DNA of 64,000 nucleotides from Flavobacterium subsaxonicum WB 4.1-42 = DSM 21790 (lineage in GTDB: Bacteria; Bacteroidota; Bacteroidia; Flavobacteriales; Flavobacteriaceae), in the NCBI RefSeq assembly GCF_000422725.1, contig NZ_AUGP01000017.1, positions 310,001-374,000 on the forward strand, read 5' to 3'. Positions 9,578-17,669 of this stretch are shown in pieces. Both the position numbers and the translations under genes were made by a program. Each line of letters opens with the position of its first letter. Position 1 is the first letter of the stretch. The notes beneath the pieces were generated by a model, which worked only from the letters and a program-made list of their open reading frames with translations, had not been told where the DNA came from and made no database searches.

Positions 9578-10414
9578 TAAATCAGATATTTTAACGGTAT
9601 AGAGTTTTTTGCCCTCGTTGCCTTTTTTCTCATCGGCAATAAGCAGGTTGTCGTTATCCTTAAAGCAAATAGCCTCTTTTTGCGATACGTGGTTAAGGTC
9701 GATCTCCTTAATATCGCAATCGGCAAAAGCACCGGCGCCAAAGTTAGTCAGCATCCATATTTTACCTCCGGATAGCAGTACCGCTTTGGTACCATCGGGG
9801 CTAATATCGGCACTGGTAATAGCACATTTACGGTGGTTGTTGCAGGTTGCAATGTTACCCAGTAATTTTGCAGCATGGTTACCCGGTTTGTTAGGCACGC
9901 TATAAACGCCAACGGTGCCATCAAAACCTTTACTACGGTTTTTTGTAAACAGATAAAAGTTACCGTTGTGCTCAAAAAACGATTCGCAGTCAAACACCCA
10001 GTTCGATTTTTTGGGAGGGAATTCCGTTTGCTCCGGATAGTTAAACGTAATTTTATACGCCACTTTGTCCAGGCTGTTGGCCTCTAATTTATAGATGGTA
10101 AGATCCTGGCGCACGTTGTTGTTGTTACCAAAATCGCCAATATAAATATTACCCTGCTTATCGGCGGTCATGTCTTCCCAGTCAACATTTTTGGCATTGG
10201 CAACCATTACTTCTTTAGTAATCTTACCGGCTTCGGTAATATTATAAATACGATTTTCGTCGCCGCTGTCCTGCAATACCCACAACGAATTATTTACATA
10301 TTCCATACCCGATACCTCTTTAAGCGGCAGGTTGGCAATTACTTTTAATGGAGTGTCAGAAGTGGTGCACGACATAAGCACCAGTGCCGCAAGGGCTATA
10401 TAGATGGATTTCAT
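9560..10414 (-). CDS. Lipoprotein with beta-propeller-like repeats, function unknown
   Basis: Starting at the ATG at 10414 this is a 284-residue lipoprotein (lipobox ALVLMSCTT). An in-frame non-ATG extension to 10468 is unlikely because it would bury the signal peptide. The body has repeating WxxD/GNIYIGDFGN and GTKAVLLSGGKIWML segments typical of beta-propellers or SdiA-regulated-type proteins, with a few Cys (CNNHRKCAI). No catalytic motif is seen. It is convergent with, and overlaps by 18 bp, the phosphoesterase-barrel gene. Confidence 0.6.
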   Translation of the reverse strand: MKSIYIALAALVLMSCTTSDTPLKVIANLPLKEVSGMEYVNNSLWVLQDSGDENRIYNITEAGKITKEVMVANAKNVDWEDMTADKQGNIYIGDFGNNNNVRQDLTIYKLEANSLDKVAYKITFNYPEQTEFPPKKSNWVFDCESFFEHNGNFYLFTKNRSKGFDGTVGVYSVPNKPGNHAAKLLGNIATCNNHRKCAITSADISPDGTKAVLLSGGKIWMLTNFGAGAFADCDIKEIDLNHVSQKEAICFKDNDNLLIADEKKGNEGKKLYTVKISDLLKTKG

Positions 10415-10497
10415 ATAAACTAAAGTATTTTCCTGTAAAATTACTGCGCAATTTAATAGAAATACCAAACTTTAGGGTTGATTTAAGAATAGGCCAT

Positions 10498-10527
10498 AAA
10501 AAAAACCATCGGTTATGTACCGATGGT
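10498..10527 (-). terminator. Rho-independent terminator on the minus strand without an upstream gene
   Basis: ACCATCGGT-TATGT-ACCGATGGT is a perfect 9-bp stem followed on the minus strand by eight Ts. No minus-strand coding gene lies upstream, so it most likely ends a non-coding transcript. Confidence 0.75.
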
Positions 10528-10695
10528 CTCCACTACTAAAAAAAATCAAAGTACTAAAAAAGTGTTGTTGGCATTGCCCCGTTGTACAAGGGCGCTGCAT
10601 TGTGTTTTATATTTCAAAAGTGTACTAAACTTTTTATAACTCTTTTAAGTACAAATAGCGGCAATGCACCAATAATATGTGCGTGCATATATTCT
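10528..10695 (-). ncRNA. Candidate structured small RNA (6S-like architecture is one possibility)
   Basis: The roughly 460-bp gap 10415-10877 has no convincing open frame. On the minus strand a long imperfect inverted repeat pairs 10649-10672 with 10568-10587 (both contain CATTGCC/GGCAATG and GTAC blocks, with small bulges). A competing pairing TGCATTG/CAATGCA uses the inner segment near 10597-10603. The terminator at 10498-10527 gives a defined 3' end, and a TATGTTTG box at 10701-10708 could place the start near 10695, giving a transcript of about 200 nt. Size and a long bulged hairpin recall 6S RNA, and a Flavobacterial 6S family exists, but I could not align it to that model. Confidence 0.45.
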
Positions 10696-10877
10696 AATAG
10701 CAAACATACACTGAGTGCAAAATAAATTTACATTAAAACCAAAATAAACGTTAAAATGAATGTTTTACACGACAATCTGCACTAATTAATAAGGGTTATT
10801 TGGTGTTAATCATGCGTTAATTGTAACGGTATTGCAATATGCTATTGGTAACTTTATCAATATAATATACCACCACT

Positions 10878-11165
10878 ATGAAAAAGCAACCTAATTTTAA
10901 AGCTGCCTTTTTGGGTTTAGCCGCTCTTGCATTGCTAACATCCTGCGAGAAAAAAGACGAACGTAAAGAAGCCGAAGCCCGCGAAGAGGCCAAAGTGGGC
11001 AAAATATATAATCCGGAAGAACAGGGCATGGAGCACGAGAACCATGAAAACCAGTTTCCATCCAGCAGGAATAATAATAAAAAAGGCGAAGGTTTAGAAA
11101 CCGGTACCCCAAGCGATACCGCCGTTACTAAAACACAAGAAGCACAGCAACCCGTAAAACAATAA
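10878..11165 (+). CDS. Small charged lipoprotein, function unknown
   Basis: A 95-residue protein with a lipobox at ALLTSCEKK. The mature part is very hydrophilic and likely disordered, rich in Glu, Lys and Asn (EAEAREEAKVGK, RNNNKKGEG). It is followed after 4 bp by the YciE-like ferritin gene and probably shares its transcript. A TAACTTT box at 10849-10855 lies 22 bp before the ATG. No homologous function is known to me. Confidence 0.72.
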   Translation: MKKQPNFKAAFLGLAALALLTSCEKKDERKEAEAREEAKVGKIYNPEEQGMEHENHENQFPSSRNNNKKGEGLETGTPSDTAVTKTQEAQQPVKQ

Positions 11166-11169
11166 TAGT

Positions 11170-11700
11170 ATGCAAACCAATACAGCTAAAGAAGACCATA
11201 GCCAAACGCAGGAATTGCGGGGCTTATTTGAACAACAACTTAAAGAGCTGTATTGGGCAGAAGGTGTTATGCACGATATGTTGCACGGCATTATTATACA
11301 ATCGTATTCTAAAGACCTTGTAACGCTTTTAAAAACCCATATGGATGAGACCTGTGGCCATGTACGACGTTTGGAAAAGATATTTACCTCTATTGGCATT
11401 GCTGCCGAGGCCGAACCGTACGAGGCCATTAAATGCCTTGTAAAAGAGGCCGAAAGCTTTATAGAGTCTACCCAGCAGGGTGTTGTTAGAGATGCCGGCA
11501 TTATTGCTGTGCTGCAAAAGCTTAAACATTACGAAATTGCCTGCTACGGCACCATGAGGGCCTATGCACTGGCCCTTCGCGAAGAAGATGTTGTGGTATT
11601 GCTGGAGCAAACGCTGGAAGAAGAAAAAGGTACCGACCTGCTGATGTCGGGCATTGCAGAGTCGCACATTAATATTGAGGCGGCCGATAAAGAAATTTAA
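11170..11700 (+). CDS. YciE/YciF-family (DUF892) ferritin-like protein
   Basis: A 176-residue all-helical protein of the DUF892 family. The signature LRGLFEQQLKELYWAE near residue 17 and later ExxH-type residues (HMDETCGHVRRLEKIF, KLKHYEIACYGTMRAYA, LEQTLEEEKGTD) are those of a ferritin-like four-helix bundle with a probable dimetal site. Enterobacterial YciE/YciF are general-stress proteins, but their chemistry is unresolved. It lies between a small lipoprotein and a YghA-like SDR, a common stress-gene neighbourhood in Bacteroidetes. Confidence 0.85.
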   Translation: MQTNTAKEDHSQTQELRGLFEQQLKELYWAEGVMHDMLHGIIIQSYSKDLVTLLKTHMDETCGHVRRLEKIFTSIGIAAEAEPYEAIKCLVKEAESFIESTQQGVVRDAGIIAVLQKLKHYEIACYGTMRAYALALREEDVVVLLEQTLEEEKGTDLLMSGIAESHINIEAADKEI

Positions 11701-11717
11701 TAACAAAAAAATATGGT

Positions 11718-12575
11718 ATGTCTAAACCAACTGAAATTCCTGCGCAGAAGCAGCAGAGCCAGCCTGGCGATGAGTACAAAATGAATCCGGAGCCGGAAAT
11801 TATACGTGCTGGCTACAAAGGGAGCGATAAGCTTAAAGGCAAAATTGCCCTTATTACAGGTGGCGATAGCGGTATTGGCCGCAGTGCCGCAGTGCACTTT
11901 GCCCGAGAGGGTGCCCATGTTGCCATTGTATATTATGATGAACATAAGGATGCCGAAGCCACAAAAGCGCTTGTTGAAAAGGAAGGCCAAAAGTGCCTGC
12001 TGATTAGCGGCGATCTTAAAGACGAAGCCTTTTGCCAAAGCGCCGTGGCACAAACCGTAAAAGAATTGGGCAGACTTAACATTTTGGTTAATAATGCCGC
12101 AGTGCAATTTCCTCAAACCGATTTTAAAGATATTACCGGCAGCCAGGTGCGCGAAACTTTTGAGACTAACATACTGCCATTTTTTTATGTTACCAGAGAG
12201 GCGCTTAAGCACCTGCAAAAGGGCGATAGCATTATCAACACCACATCGGTAACGGCATACAGGGGCAGCGAACACCTTATAGATTACAGCAGCACCAAGG
12301 GTGCTATTGTATCTTTTACCAGGTCGACATCGGCCATGCTGGCCGAAAAAGGCATCCGTGTAAACGGTGTGGCCCCCGGCCCAATCTGGACACCGCTTAT
12401 TCCATCGAGTTTCAGGCCCGAGGATGTAGCAAAATTTGGGCAGGATGTGCCGCTTAAACGTCCGGGGCAACCCAGCGAAGTGGGTCCGGCCTACGTTTTC
12501 CTGGCAAGCGAAGATGCATCGTACATTACCGGACAGGTACTGCACGTTAACGGAGGAGAAATGACGGGGGGATAA
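11718..12575 (+). CDS. SDR-family oxidoreductase (YghA-like)
   Basis: A 285-residue short-chain dehydrogenase of the longer YghA/glucose-ribitol dehydrogenase type with an N-terminal extension (QKQQSQPGDEYKMNPEP). The NAD(P) loop is TGGDSGIGRS at about 48-57, NNAA follows, and the catalytic Tyr-Lys pair is in YSSTKGA. The C-terminus VLHVNGGEMTGG is typical. The substrate is unknown; this subgroup is frequently stress-induced. It follows the ferritin-like gene by 17 bp and probably closes a three-gene operon with the small lipoprotein and DUF892 protein. Confidence 0.88.
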   Translation: MSKPTEIPAQKQQSQPGDEYKMNPEPEIIRAGYKGSDKLKGKIALITGGDSGIGRSAAVHFAREGAHVAIVYYDEHKDAEATKALVEKEGQKCLLISGDLKDEAFCQSAVAQTVKELGRLNILVNNAAVQFPQTDFKDITGSQVRETFETNILPFFYVTREALKHLQKGDSIINTTSVTAYRGSEHLIDYSSTKGAIVSFTRSTSAMLAEKGIRVNGVAPGPIWTPLIPSSFRPEDVAKFGQDVPLKRPGQPSEVGPAYVFLASEDASYITGQVLHVNGGEMTGG

Positions 12576-12580
12576 GAGCG

Positions 12581-12752
12581 GTTGATGGTTGATGGTTGAT
12601 AGTTGTCGGGTTAAAAAAGATGTTAGATGATAGATGTTAGACATGAGATAATAGACATCTTAGGAGGCTAAAATCTAATATCAATACTAAATTAATATCT
12701 CAATTCTAACCTCTCAATACTAAAATCTAATATCTCAATACTAATATAAACA
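12581..12752. repeat. Low-complexity word array with inverted halves
   Basis: The gap after the SDR gene holds repeated short words. The left half has GTTGATGGTTGAT and TTAGATGATAGATGTTAGA; the right half has TCTAATATCTCAATACTAA and variants. The right-half word is close to the reverse complement of the left-half word, so the transcript can form a long imperfect hairpin around a CATCTTAGGAGGCT centre. Similar but differently worded arrays occur near 17.1, 30.4 and 63.4 kb. Confidence 0.7.
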
Positions 12753-12773
12753 AATCAATAAAATTTAGAAATC

Positions 12774-13106
12774 ATGGAAAATAAAGAAAACGGCTTTAAC
12801 GATAACATTATCAGGCCAAATACAGACAACATTATAGTACCTAACCAGGATTTGAGCAGAACGCACGATAATAAAAGGCCACAGGGCGATATGGACCTTA
12901 CGCCTTTTGACCTGCCTTATGAAGACCCTGCGGTTACAAATCCGGAAGAGTTGGCATCTTTCCCTACACCTGCCGAAATTTTGAGCAAGGAAGAACTTGA
13001 TAACGAGAACGAAACGCATTTAATTAATACCAGAAAATCGCCGGTAAGGGAAGGAAGGAATATAATTTCGACCGATAACAACCCTGACAGAGACGGTTTT
13101 ATGTAA
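12774..13106 (+). CDS. Small hydrophilic protein, paralogue of the next gene
   Basis: A 110-residue protein without signal peptide or membrane segment. Its second half has YEDPAVTNPEELASFP, ETHL, REGRNI, TDNNP and a terminal DGFM. These blocks reappear in the same order in the 84-residue protein at 13268. The first half is Asn-rich and likely disordered. I do not recognise a named family. A rho-independent terminator follows directly, so the two paralogues are separately terminated. Confidence 0.72.
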   Translation: MENKENGFNDNIIRPNTDNIIVPNQDLSRTHDNKRPQGDMDLTPFDLPYEDPAVTNPEELASFPTPAEILSKEELDNENETHLINTRKSPVREGRNIISTDNNPDRDGFM

Positions 13107-13130
13107 TTTATTACCGCTTTACAACTTAAA

Positions 13131-13157
13131 AAGAACCTTAACGGGTTCTTTTTTTTT
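13131..13157 (+). terminator. Rho-independent terminator
   Basis: AAGAACC-TTAAC-GGGTTCTT followed by a run of Ts, placed 25 bp after the 110-residue gene. Confidence 0.85.
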
Positions 13158-13267
13158 GCGCAAACGCCCGTAAACACTACAACTATTACGATATATTGAT
13201 TTTTAAGGCATTATACTGATAATTTGATAAAATATTTGTACCTTTAATGTAAGCAAATCATCTATTT

Positions 13268-13522
13268 ATGGCAACTAATCTAAATTATCGTCAGGATCAG
13301 GCAGGTCAGGGCGACGTAGCTAACGGGGCATATTACAATGTAATTATGCCGTATGATGACCCGGCACTTGTTAATCCAAACGAGCTTGCCACCTTTCCTA
13401 AACAGGTTAGAAAAGATGGCCACCATCATCATGAAAGCCACCTGTACCACAGGACACCGGTTATGGAAGGGCGTAATATTACCCGTACAGATAACCAACC
13501 TAACAGGCATGGTTTTATGTAA
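13268..13522 (+). CDS. Small hydrophilic protein sharing the EGRNI..TDNxP signature
   Basis: An 84-residue protein. It carries YDDPALVNPNELATFP, HESHL, MEGRNI, TDNQP and the C-terminal HGFM, matching the preceding gene block by block, plus a His-run (DGHHHHES) that could bind metal. No signal peptide or membrane helix is present. Function unknown. It has its own bidirectional terminator and sits after a 160-bp AT-rich leader. The pair looks like a tandem duplication followed by divergence of the N-terminal half. Confidence 0.72.
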   Translation: MATNLNYRQDQAGQGDVANGAYYNVIMPYDDPALVNPNELATFPKQVRKDGHHHHESHLYHRTPVMEGRNITRTDNQPNRHGFM

Positions 13523-13533
13523 CAACTTAACAC

Positions 13534-13577
13534 AAAAAAGAAGCCGCTTTATTAGTAAATAAGGCGGCTTCTTTTTT
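13534..13577. terminator. Bidirectional terminator between convergent genes
   Basis: AAAAAAGAAGCCGC and GCGGCTTCTTTTTT form a strong stem with an AT-rich inner extension; both strands carry a T-run. Confidence 0.88.
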
Positions 13578-13591
13578 GGGGTGTATATATA

Positions 13592-13915
13592 CTATTTATT
13601 TTTACTTGCAACCTTTTTATCGGTTACAGCCGGCTGAGATGTAGTACTTGCTGCATCTTGTGTAAAATCTTCTACACGGGCACGTTCCTGCCTTGGTGCA
13701 GTAGTAGCTACTTTAGTTTTAGCAGCAGGCGTTGTTGCAGCAGCAGGTGCTGTAACCGGGGCTTCTGCTTTAACCTCTGCAGCTGGTTCGGCTTTTTTAG
13801 TGGCTTTATATTCTACCACGTTGTAAGTAGTTGGGTCTGGTTGTTTAATGTAACTCTGGGCTGATGCTACGCCTATTGTAAATAGGGCTGATAGCGAAAG
13901 GATAATCTTCTTCAT
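13592..13915 (-). CDS. Small secreted Ala/Lys-rich protein
   Basis: A 107-residue protein with a Sec signal MKKIILSLSALFTIGVASAQ. The mature chain is low-complexity, rich in Ala, Lys, Thr and Pro, and likely disordered. The signal peptide resembles those of three other small secreted proteins in this window (28713, 29235, 37049). No function can be given; a surface-exposed or periplasmic filler protein is the most that can be inferred. Confidence 0.68.
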   Translation of the reverse strand: MKKIILSLSALFTIGVASAQSYIKQPDPTTYNVVEYKATKKAEPAAEVKAEAPVTAPAAATTPAAKTKVATTAPRQERARVEDFTQDAASTTSQPAVTDKKVASKNK

Positions 13916-14116
13916 AATATTTGCTCTTTTAGTTTAGTAAAGATACTATAGCAAAAAGGCGTGTTGTGTTGTAGTTATCCTAAGACTAAGCTAAAAGCTG
14001 TTAAATTTATTCAATTTATAACTATTGGTTGTTAAAAAATTATTGTAATTAATTTTAACATAGTTGGATTTTATATCTAATAAAGCGTTAATTTTACATA
14101 TAACACCTTAATAACT

Positions 14117-14932
14117 ATGGATTTAACACCTCAAATTATTAAACTGGCGCAACGCTACCTTAATTCAAAAAATCTTGGTGCCGGCACTGCCGATGGTATA
14201 ATTGGCAACAACACCAAAGCAGCCCTAAACAAACTACCGGAGCTAACCAAAACATGGACTCTCGAAAAGAAAATTGTGGGCACTGTACAGCTTTTTACCA
14301 AAAGCGAAGGCTTTAACCCCGGCACTATCGATGGGTTGTGGGGGCCGCAAACGCAAACCGCCTACGACCAGCTTAGGTATAAACTGCTCTACGGGCAGCA
14401 ACCCGAACCCTGGCGCCCGGAAGACCGCGACCCGGTTAACCCCAACAACTGGCCGGTGCAAAGCCAGAGTGCCCTTACTGCGTTTTATGGCGTTCCGAAA
14501 GAAACAGGCAACAGCAACCTGGTATCGGTAACTGTGCCCTACCCGCTTGTAATAGCGTGGGATACGTCTAAAAAAGTAACCCGCATAACCGCCCACAAAA
14601 AAGTTAAGGATAGCCTGTTGCGGGTACTCAACAAAACATTAGACCACTATGGTATAGACGAAATTAAACGCCTGCGCCTCGACTATTTCGGCGGATGCTT
14701 TAATTACCGCCTGGTGCGGGGCGGTACATCGCTTAGTACCCACTCCTGGGGCATTGCGCTGGACTTTGACCCTGAGAATAACCAGCTGAACTGGGGCCGC
14801 GATAAGGCTACCTTTGCAAGGCCGGAATATAACAAGTGGTGGGACTTTTGGGAAGAAGAAGGCTGGGTTAGCCTGGGCCGCGATCGTAATTACGACTGGA
14901 TGCATGTACAGGCAGCTAAGTTGGTTTCGTAA
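14117..14932 (+). CDS. Endolysin-like M15 peptidase with N-terminal wall-binding repeats
   Basis: A 271-residue protein without a signal peptide. Residues 1-105 contain two peptidoglycan-binding-like repeats (TADGIIGNNTKAAL and TIDGLWGPQTQTAY). Residues 165-270 match M15-type DD- or LD-carboxypeptidases: His and Asp in THSWGIALDFDPENN, and the C-terminal DWMHVQ supplies the last zinc His. The family cleaves cross-link or stem peptides of peptidoglycan. The absence of an export signal and the domain order are those of phage endolysins, but no phage genes flank it. Its upstream 200 bp are AT-rich with no clear promoter. Confidence 0.8.
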   Translation: MDLTPQIIKLAQRYLNSKNLGAGTADGIIGNNTKAALNKLPELTKTWTLEKKIVGTVQLFTKSEGFNPGTIDGLWGPQTQTAYDQLRYKLLYGQQPEPWRPEDRDPVNPNNWPVQSQSALTAFYGVPKETGNSNLVSVTVPYPLVIAWDTSKKVTRITAHKKVKDSLLRVLNKTLDHYGIDEIKRLRLDYFGGCFNYRLVRGGTSLSTHSWGIALDFDPENNQLNWGRDKATFARPEYNKWWDFWEEEGWVSLGRDRNYDWMHVQAAKLVS

Positions 14933-15010
14933 AATTTCTGTAATTAGGCTGTAACAAAAATGTGCAAGCGTCATCTAATTAGTCAATCAATCTAAAAAAT
15001 CAATAGTATA

Positions 15011-15811
15011 ATGACAGCACATGAAATAGATTACCAGATATTTGGCGAAGAGATGCAGTATGTAGAAATAGAGCTTGACCCGCAGGAGGCCGTTGTGGCC
15101 GAAGCCGGCAGCTTTATGATGATGGATAACGGCATACAGATGGAAACCATTTTTGGCGATGGCTCTAACCAGACCGAAGGTATTATGGGCAAACTTTTTA
15201 GCGCCGGTAAACGCCTGCTAACCGGCGAGAGCCTGTTTATGACAGTTTTTTTAAACCAATATAAAGACAAGCGCAAGGTTAGCTTTGCATCGCCGTATCC
15301 GGGCAAGATTATCCCGATAGACCTTACCGAGGTGGGTGGGCGTTTCATCTGCCAGAAGGATGCTTTTTTATGCGCTGCTAAAGGCGTTACTGTGGGCATT
15401 GAGTTTTCTAAAAAATTAAGCCGTGGCCTTTTTGGTGGCGAAGGCTTTATTATGCAAAAGCTGGAGGGCGATGGTATGGCGTTTGTTCACGCTGGTGGTA
15501 CACTGGCACGCAAGGAGCTTGCCGCCGGCGATATCTTAAAGGTAGATACCGGCTGTATTGTAGGCTTTACACAGGGCGTTGATTATGATATTGAGTTTGT
15601 GGGCGGCATTAAAAATACCGTATTTGGTGGCGAGGGCTTATTTTATGCCACGTTGCGCGGCCCCGGTGTGGTGTATATACAATCGTTGCCGTTTAGCAGG
15701 CTTGCAGGGCGCATTTATGCATCGGCACCACAGGGTGGCGGGCAGCAGCGCGGCGAAGGCAGCCTACTGGGTGGCCTTGGCAATTTGCTTGATGGCGATA
15801 ACAGGTTTTAA
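15011..15811 (+). CDS. TIGR00266 / AIM24-family protein
   Basis: A 266-residue soluble beta-rich protein. Signatures of the AIM24 family are [18 protein letters not shown], the glycine-rich [36 protein letters not shown] and [21 protein letters not shown]. The family forms double beta-helix folds; its biochemical role is not known. A strong terminator follows, so it is probably monocistronic. Confidence 0.9.
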   Translation: MTAHEIDYQIFGEEMQYVEIELDPQEAVVAEAGSFMMMDNGIQMETIFGDGSNQTEGIMGKLFSAGKRLLTGESLFMTVFLNQYKDKRKVSFASPYPGKIIPIDLTEVGGRFICQKDAFLCAAKGVTVGIEFSKKLSRGLFGGEGFIMQKLEGDGMAFVHAGGTLARKELAAGDILKVDTGCIVGFTQGVDYDIEFVGGIKNTVFGGEGLFYATLRGPGVVYIQSLPFSRLAGRIYASAPQGGGQQRGEGSLLGGLGNLLDGDNRF

Positions 15812-15832
15812 TTTCTTAGCGAAAAATATACT

Positions 15833-15855
15833 AAAAGGGCTCAGGCCCTTTTTTA
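15833..15855 (+). terminator. Rho-independent terminator
   Basis: AAAAGGGC-TCA-GGCCCTTTTTT, 22 bp after the AIM24-family gene. Confidence 0.85.
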
Positions 15856-15900
15856 TTTGGCTTATAATTTGATAACTTAGGCACTGCTAACCACTATTAT

Positions 15901-17088
15901 ATGAAACTACTTTTTACCCTTATTTCAATACTATTTATTACTACCCTTACTGCGCAGGATTTCACCGGCTTTAACCAGGGGCACGTTAATCAGAAAGGAT
16001 ACTATACAACAGTACCTTATACGCTAAAAAGGGATAAACTCATTATTCAGGTAGAGCTTAATGGCAAGCTCCATAATTTTTTGTTCGATACCGGTGCGCC
16101 TACCTCAATTTCGGCAGAATTGGCGGCAGAGCTTAACAGCCCGCTTATGAGTAAGATAGAAATTGTAGATGCTAACGACCTTAAAGACAGCCTTCAGGTA
16201 GTTAAGCTCGATAATTTAAAAATTGGCGATGTTACCTTTAAAGATACCCCCGTATTGGTTATAAAAGATTTTGGCCCCCTGGGCTGCCTTAACATAGATG
16301 GTTTTATTGGCAGTAACCTACTGCGCAACTCTATTGTGCATATAGCATCTAAAACCAAAACCATTACCCTGACCGATATTGCCAAAAAACTCCCCTTAAA
16401 CCGTAAAAACTCGGTTAAAATGCTGGTGGAGCAAGGCCAGAGCAGCCCGTTAATAAGCATAGACCTGGTTACCAAAGATATTACTGCCGATGAAACCCTG
16501 CTGGTAGATACCGGTATGAGCGGCTTTTACGACCTCTCTACCGCCGTTTACGATAATGCAAAACAATACAATTTGTTTACTACCCTTGGGCAGGCAACAG
16601 GCTTTTTTACCATAGGATTATACGGCGTTGCCAAGGCCGAGCAGCAGTATAAGGTAGGCATACCGGGAATTGCCATTGGCAGGAACGGTTTTAGCAATGT
16701 AACGGCTACTACAACGTCTGACAAGCGCTCGCGCATTGGTATCGAAATACTAAAGCACGGCAACATTACGCTCGACTATAAAAACGGACGCTTTTACTTT
16801 GATCCGTTTGGCGATGTAAACAACATAGACCTTACAGAAAAAACATGGCCTTTTAAACCCATCATTAAAGACGAAAAAATGATAGTGGGCATTGTGTGGG
16901 ATAAAGCCCTTGAAGCACAGCTAAAGCCCGGAGATGAAATTTTAAGCTTTGGCAGCCATAACCTTACCGGACTTGATACCTGCCAGAAATTATTATTCGA
17001 AATGGATGTACCGCAAGACAGCACCACCCTTGTTATTAAAGATGCCAAAACCGGCGAAACCAGAACGGTACAGGTTGTTAAGCAGTAA
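15901..17088 (+). CDS. Exported retropepsin-like aspartyl protease with PDZ domain
   Basis: A 395-residue protein with a Sec signal (MKLLFTLISILFITTLTAQ). Two aspartyl-protease half-sites are present: FLFDTGAPTS at about 60 and LLVDTGMSGFYD at about 200, so a single chain may form the active site. The C-terminal 90 residues (KPGDEILSFGSHNLTG) form a PDZ-like domain that could hold substrates. Probably periplasmic. It is convergent with the LprI-like gene across a word-repeat array. Confidence 0.83.
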   Translation: MKLLFTLISILFITTLTAQDFTGFNQGHVNQKGYYTTVPYTLKRDKLIIQVELNGKLHNFLFDTGAPTSISAELAAELNSPLMSKIEIVDANDLKDSLQVVKLDNLKIGDVTFKDTPVLVIKDFGPLGCLNIDGFIGSNLLRNSIVHIASKTKTITLTDIAKKLPLNRKNSVKMLVEQGQSSPLISIDLVTKDITADETLLVDTGMSGFYDLSTAVYDNAKQYNLFTTLGQATGFFTIGLYGVAKAEQQYKVGIPGIAIGRNGFSNVTATTTSDKRSRIGIEILKHGNITLDYKNGRFYFDPFGDVNNIDLTEKTWPFKPIIKDEKMIVGIVWDKALEAQLKPGDEILSFGSHNLTGLDTCQKLLFEMDVPQDSTTLVIKDAKTGETRTVQVVKQ

Positions 17089-17140
17089 GTCTTTACTACC
17101 TATCCAATTTTTTTGTCACTAATTACACCATCTAAGTGCT

Positions 17141-17210
17141 TCAGACTTTTAGTCTCTCGCCTACGGACTTTAAAACTTTCGACTTTAAGACTTTAAAAAC
17201 TTTACGACTT
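17141..17210. repeat. GACTTTAA-word array
   Basis: Repeated GACTTTAAAACTTT-type words fill the gap between convergent genes and run into the last codons of the LprI-like gene. Only a weak inverted half (CAGACTTTTAGTCT) is present. Confidence 0.6.
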
Positions 17211-17627
17211 ATCAATAATTAAAGCCAGTTTTTTAATACGTGCCGTAGTAAAATCGGCACATTGTTTAAAAAGGGCAATAGCATCTTTACGCTCGGTTTT
17301 GGTATTGGGTGCAAGCGGGTCAACGTTAGGGTGTTTGTTTTTAAAAGTCTGCATGGCCTTATCGCAAAGCTTGTCGGCACTAATGCGCCACTTCTCCTCC
17401 TCGGCCCTTAATTTTTCGTAATCGGCATCCTTAAGCAGGCCGGACGCATCGCGATACGCCGCCACCTCCAAATCTTTAACCGACCAGTAAAACTGGCTTT
17501 GGCAGGTAAGCGCATCGGTTTCCTTCATGCACGATGTATGCTGAATTTCCATCTTGTTCAGGTCGGCGTACTGGGCAGAAAGGGTGCCAAACGTTAAAAG
17601 TATAAAAGCTGTAAGAAAGTATTTCAT
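17202..17627 (-). CDS. LprI-like (DUF1311) exported protein
   Basis: A 141-residue protein with a signal peptide (MKYFLTAFILLTFGTLSAQ). The mature part has spaced Cys residues (TSCMKE, TCQSQFYW, LCDKAM, QCADFT) and a helical pattern typical of the lysozyme-inhibitor LprI N-terminal family. Lysozyme inhibition is known only for some members; here the role is inferred. Its 3' end lies in a repeat array that may form the transcript end. Confidence 0.6.
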   Translation of the reverse strand: MKYFLTAFILLTFGTLSAQYADLNKMEIQHTSCMKETDALTCQSQFYWSVKDLEVAAYRDASGLLKDADYEKLRAEEEKWRISADKLCDKAMQTFKNKHPNVDPLAPNTKTERKDAIALFKQCADFTTARIKKLALIIDKS

Positions 17628-17669
17628 TTAGCTAATTTAATTTTTATTAAGCAGGTTAATCCCGCATTA

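Noticed and set aside
11697..12644. Long open frame on the minus strand opposite the SDR gene
   Set aside because: It is an antisense shadow of a well-supported SDR gene; the translation shows no family features and is rich in residues produced by reversed codons.
14117..14932. Prophage remnant
   Set aside because: Only one lysin-like gene; no terminase, capsid, tail, integrase or attachment repeats nearby.
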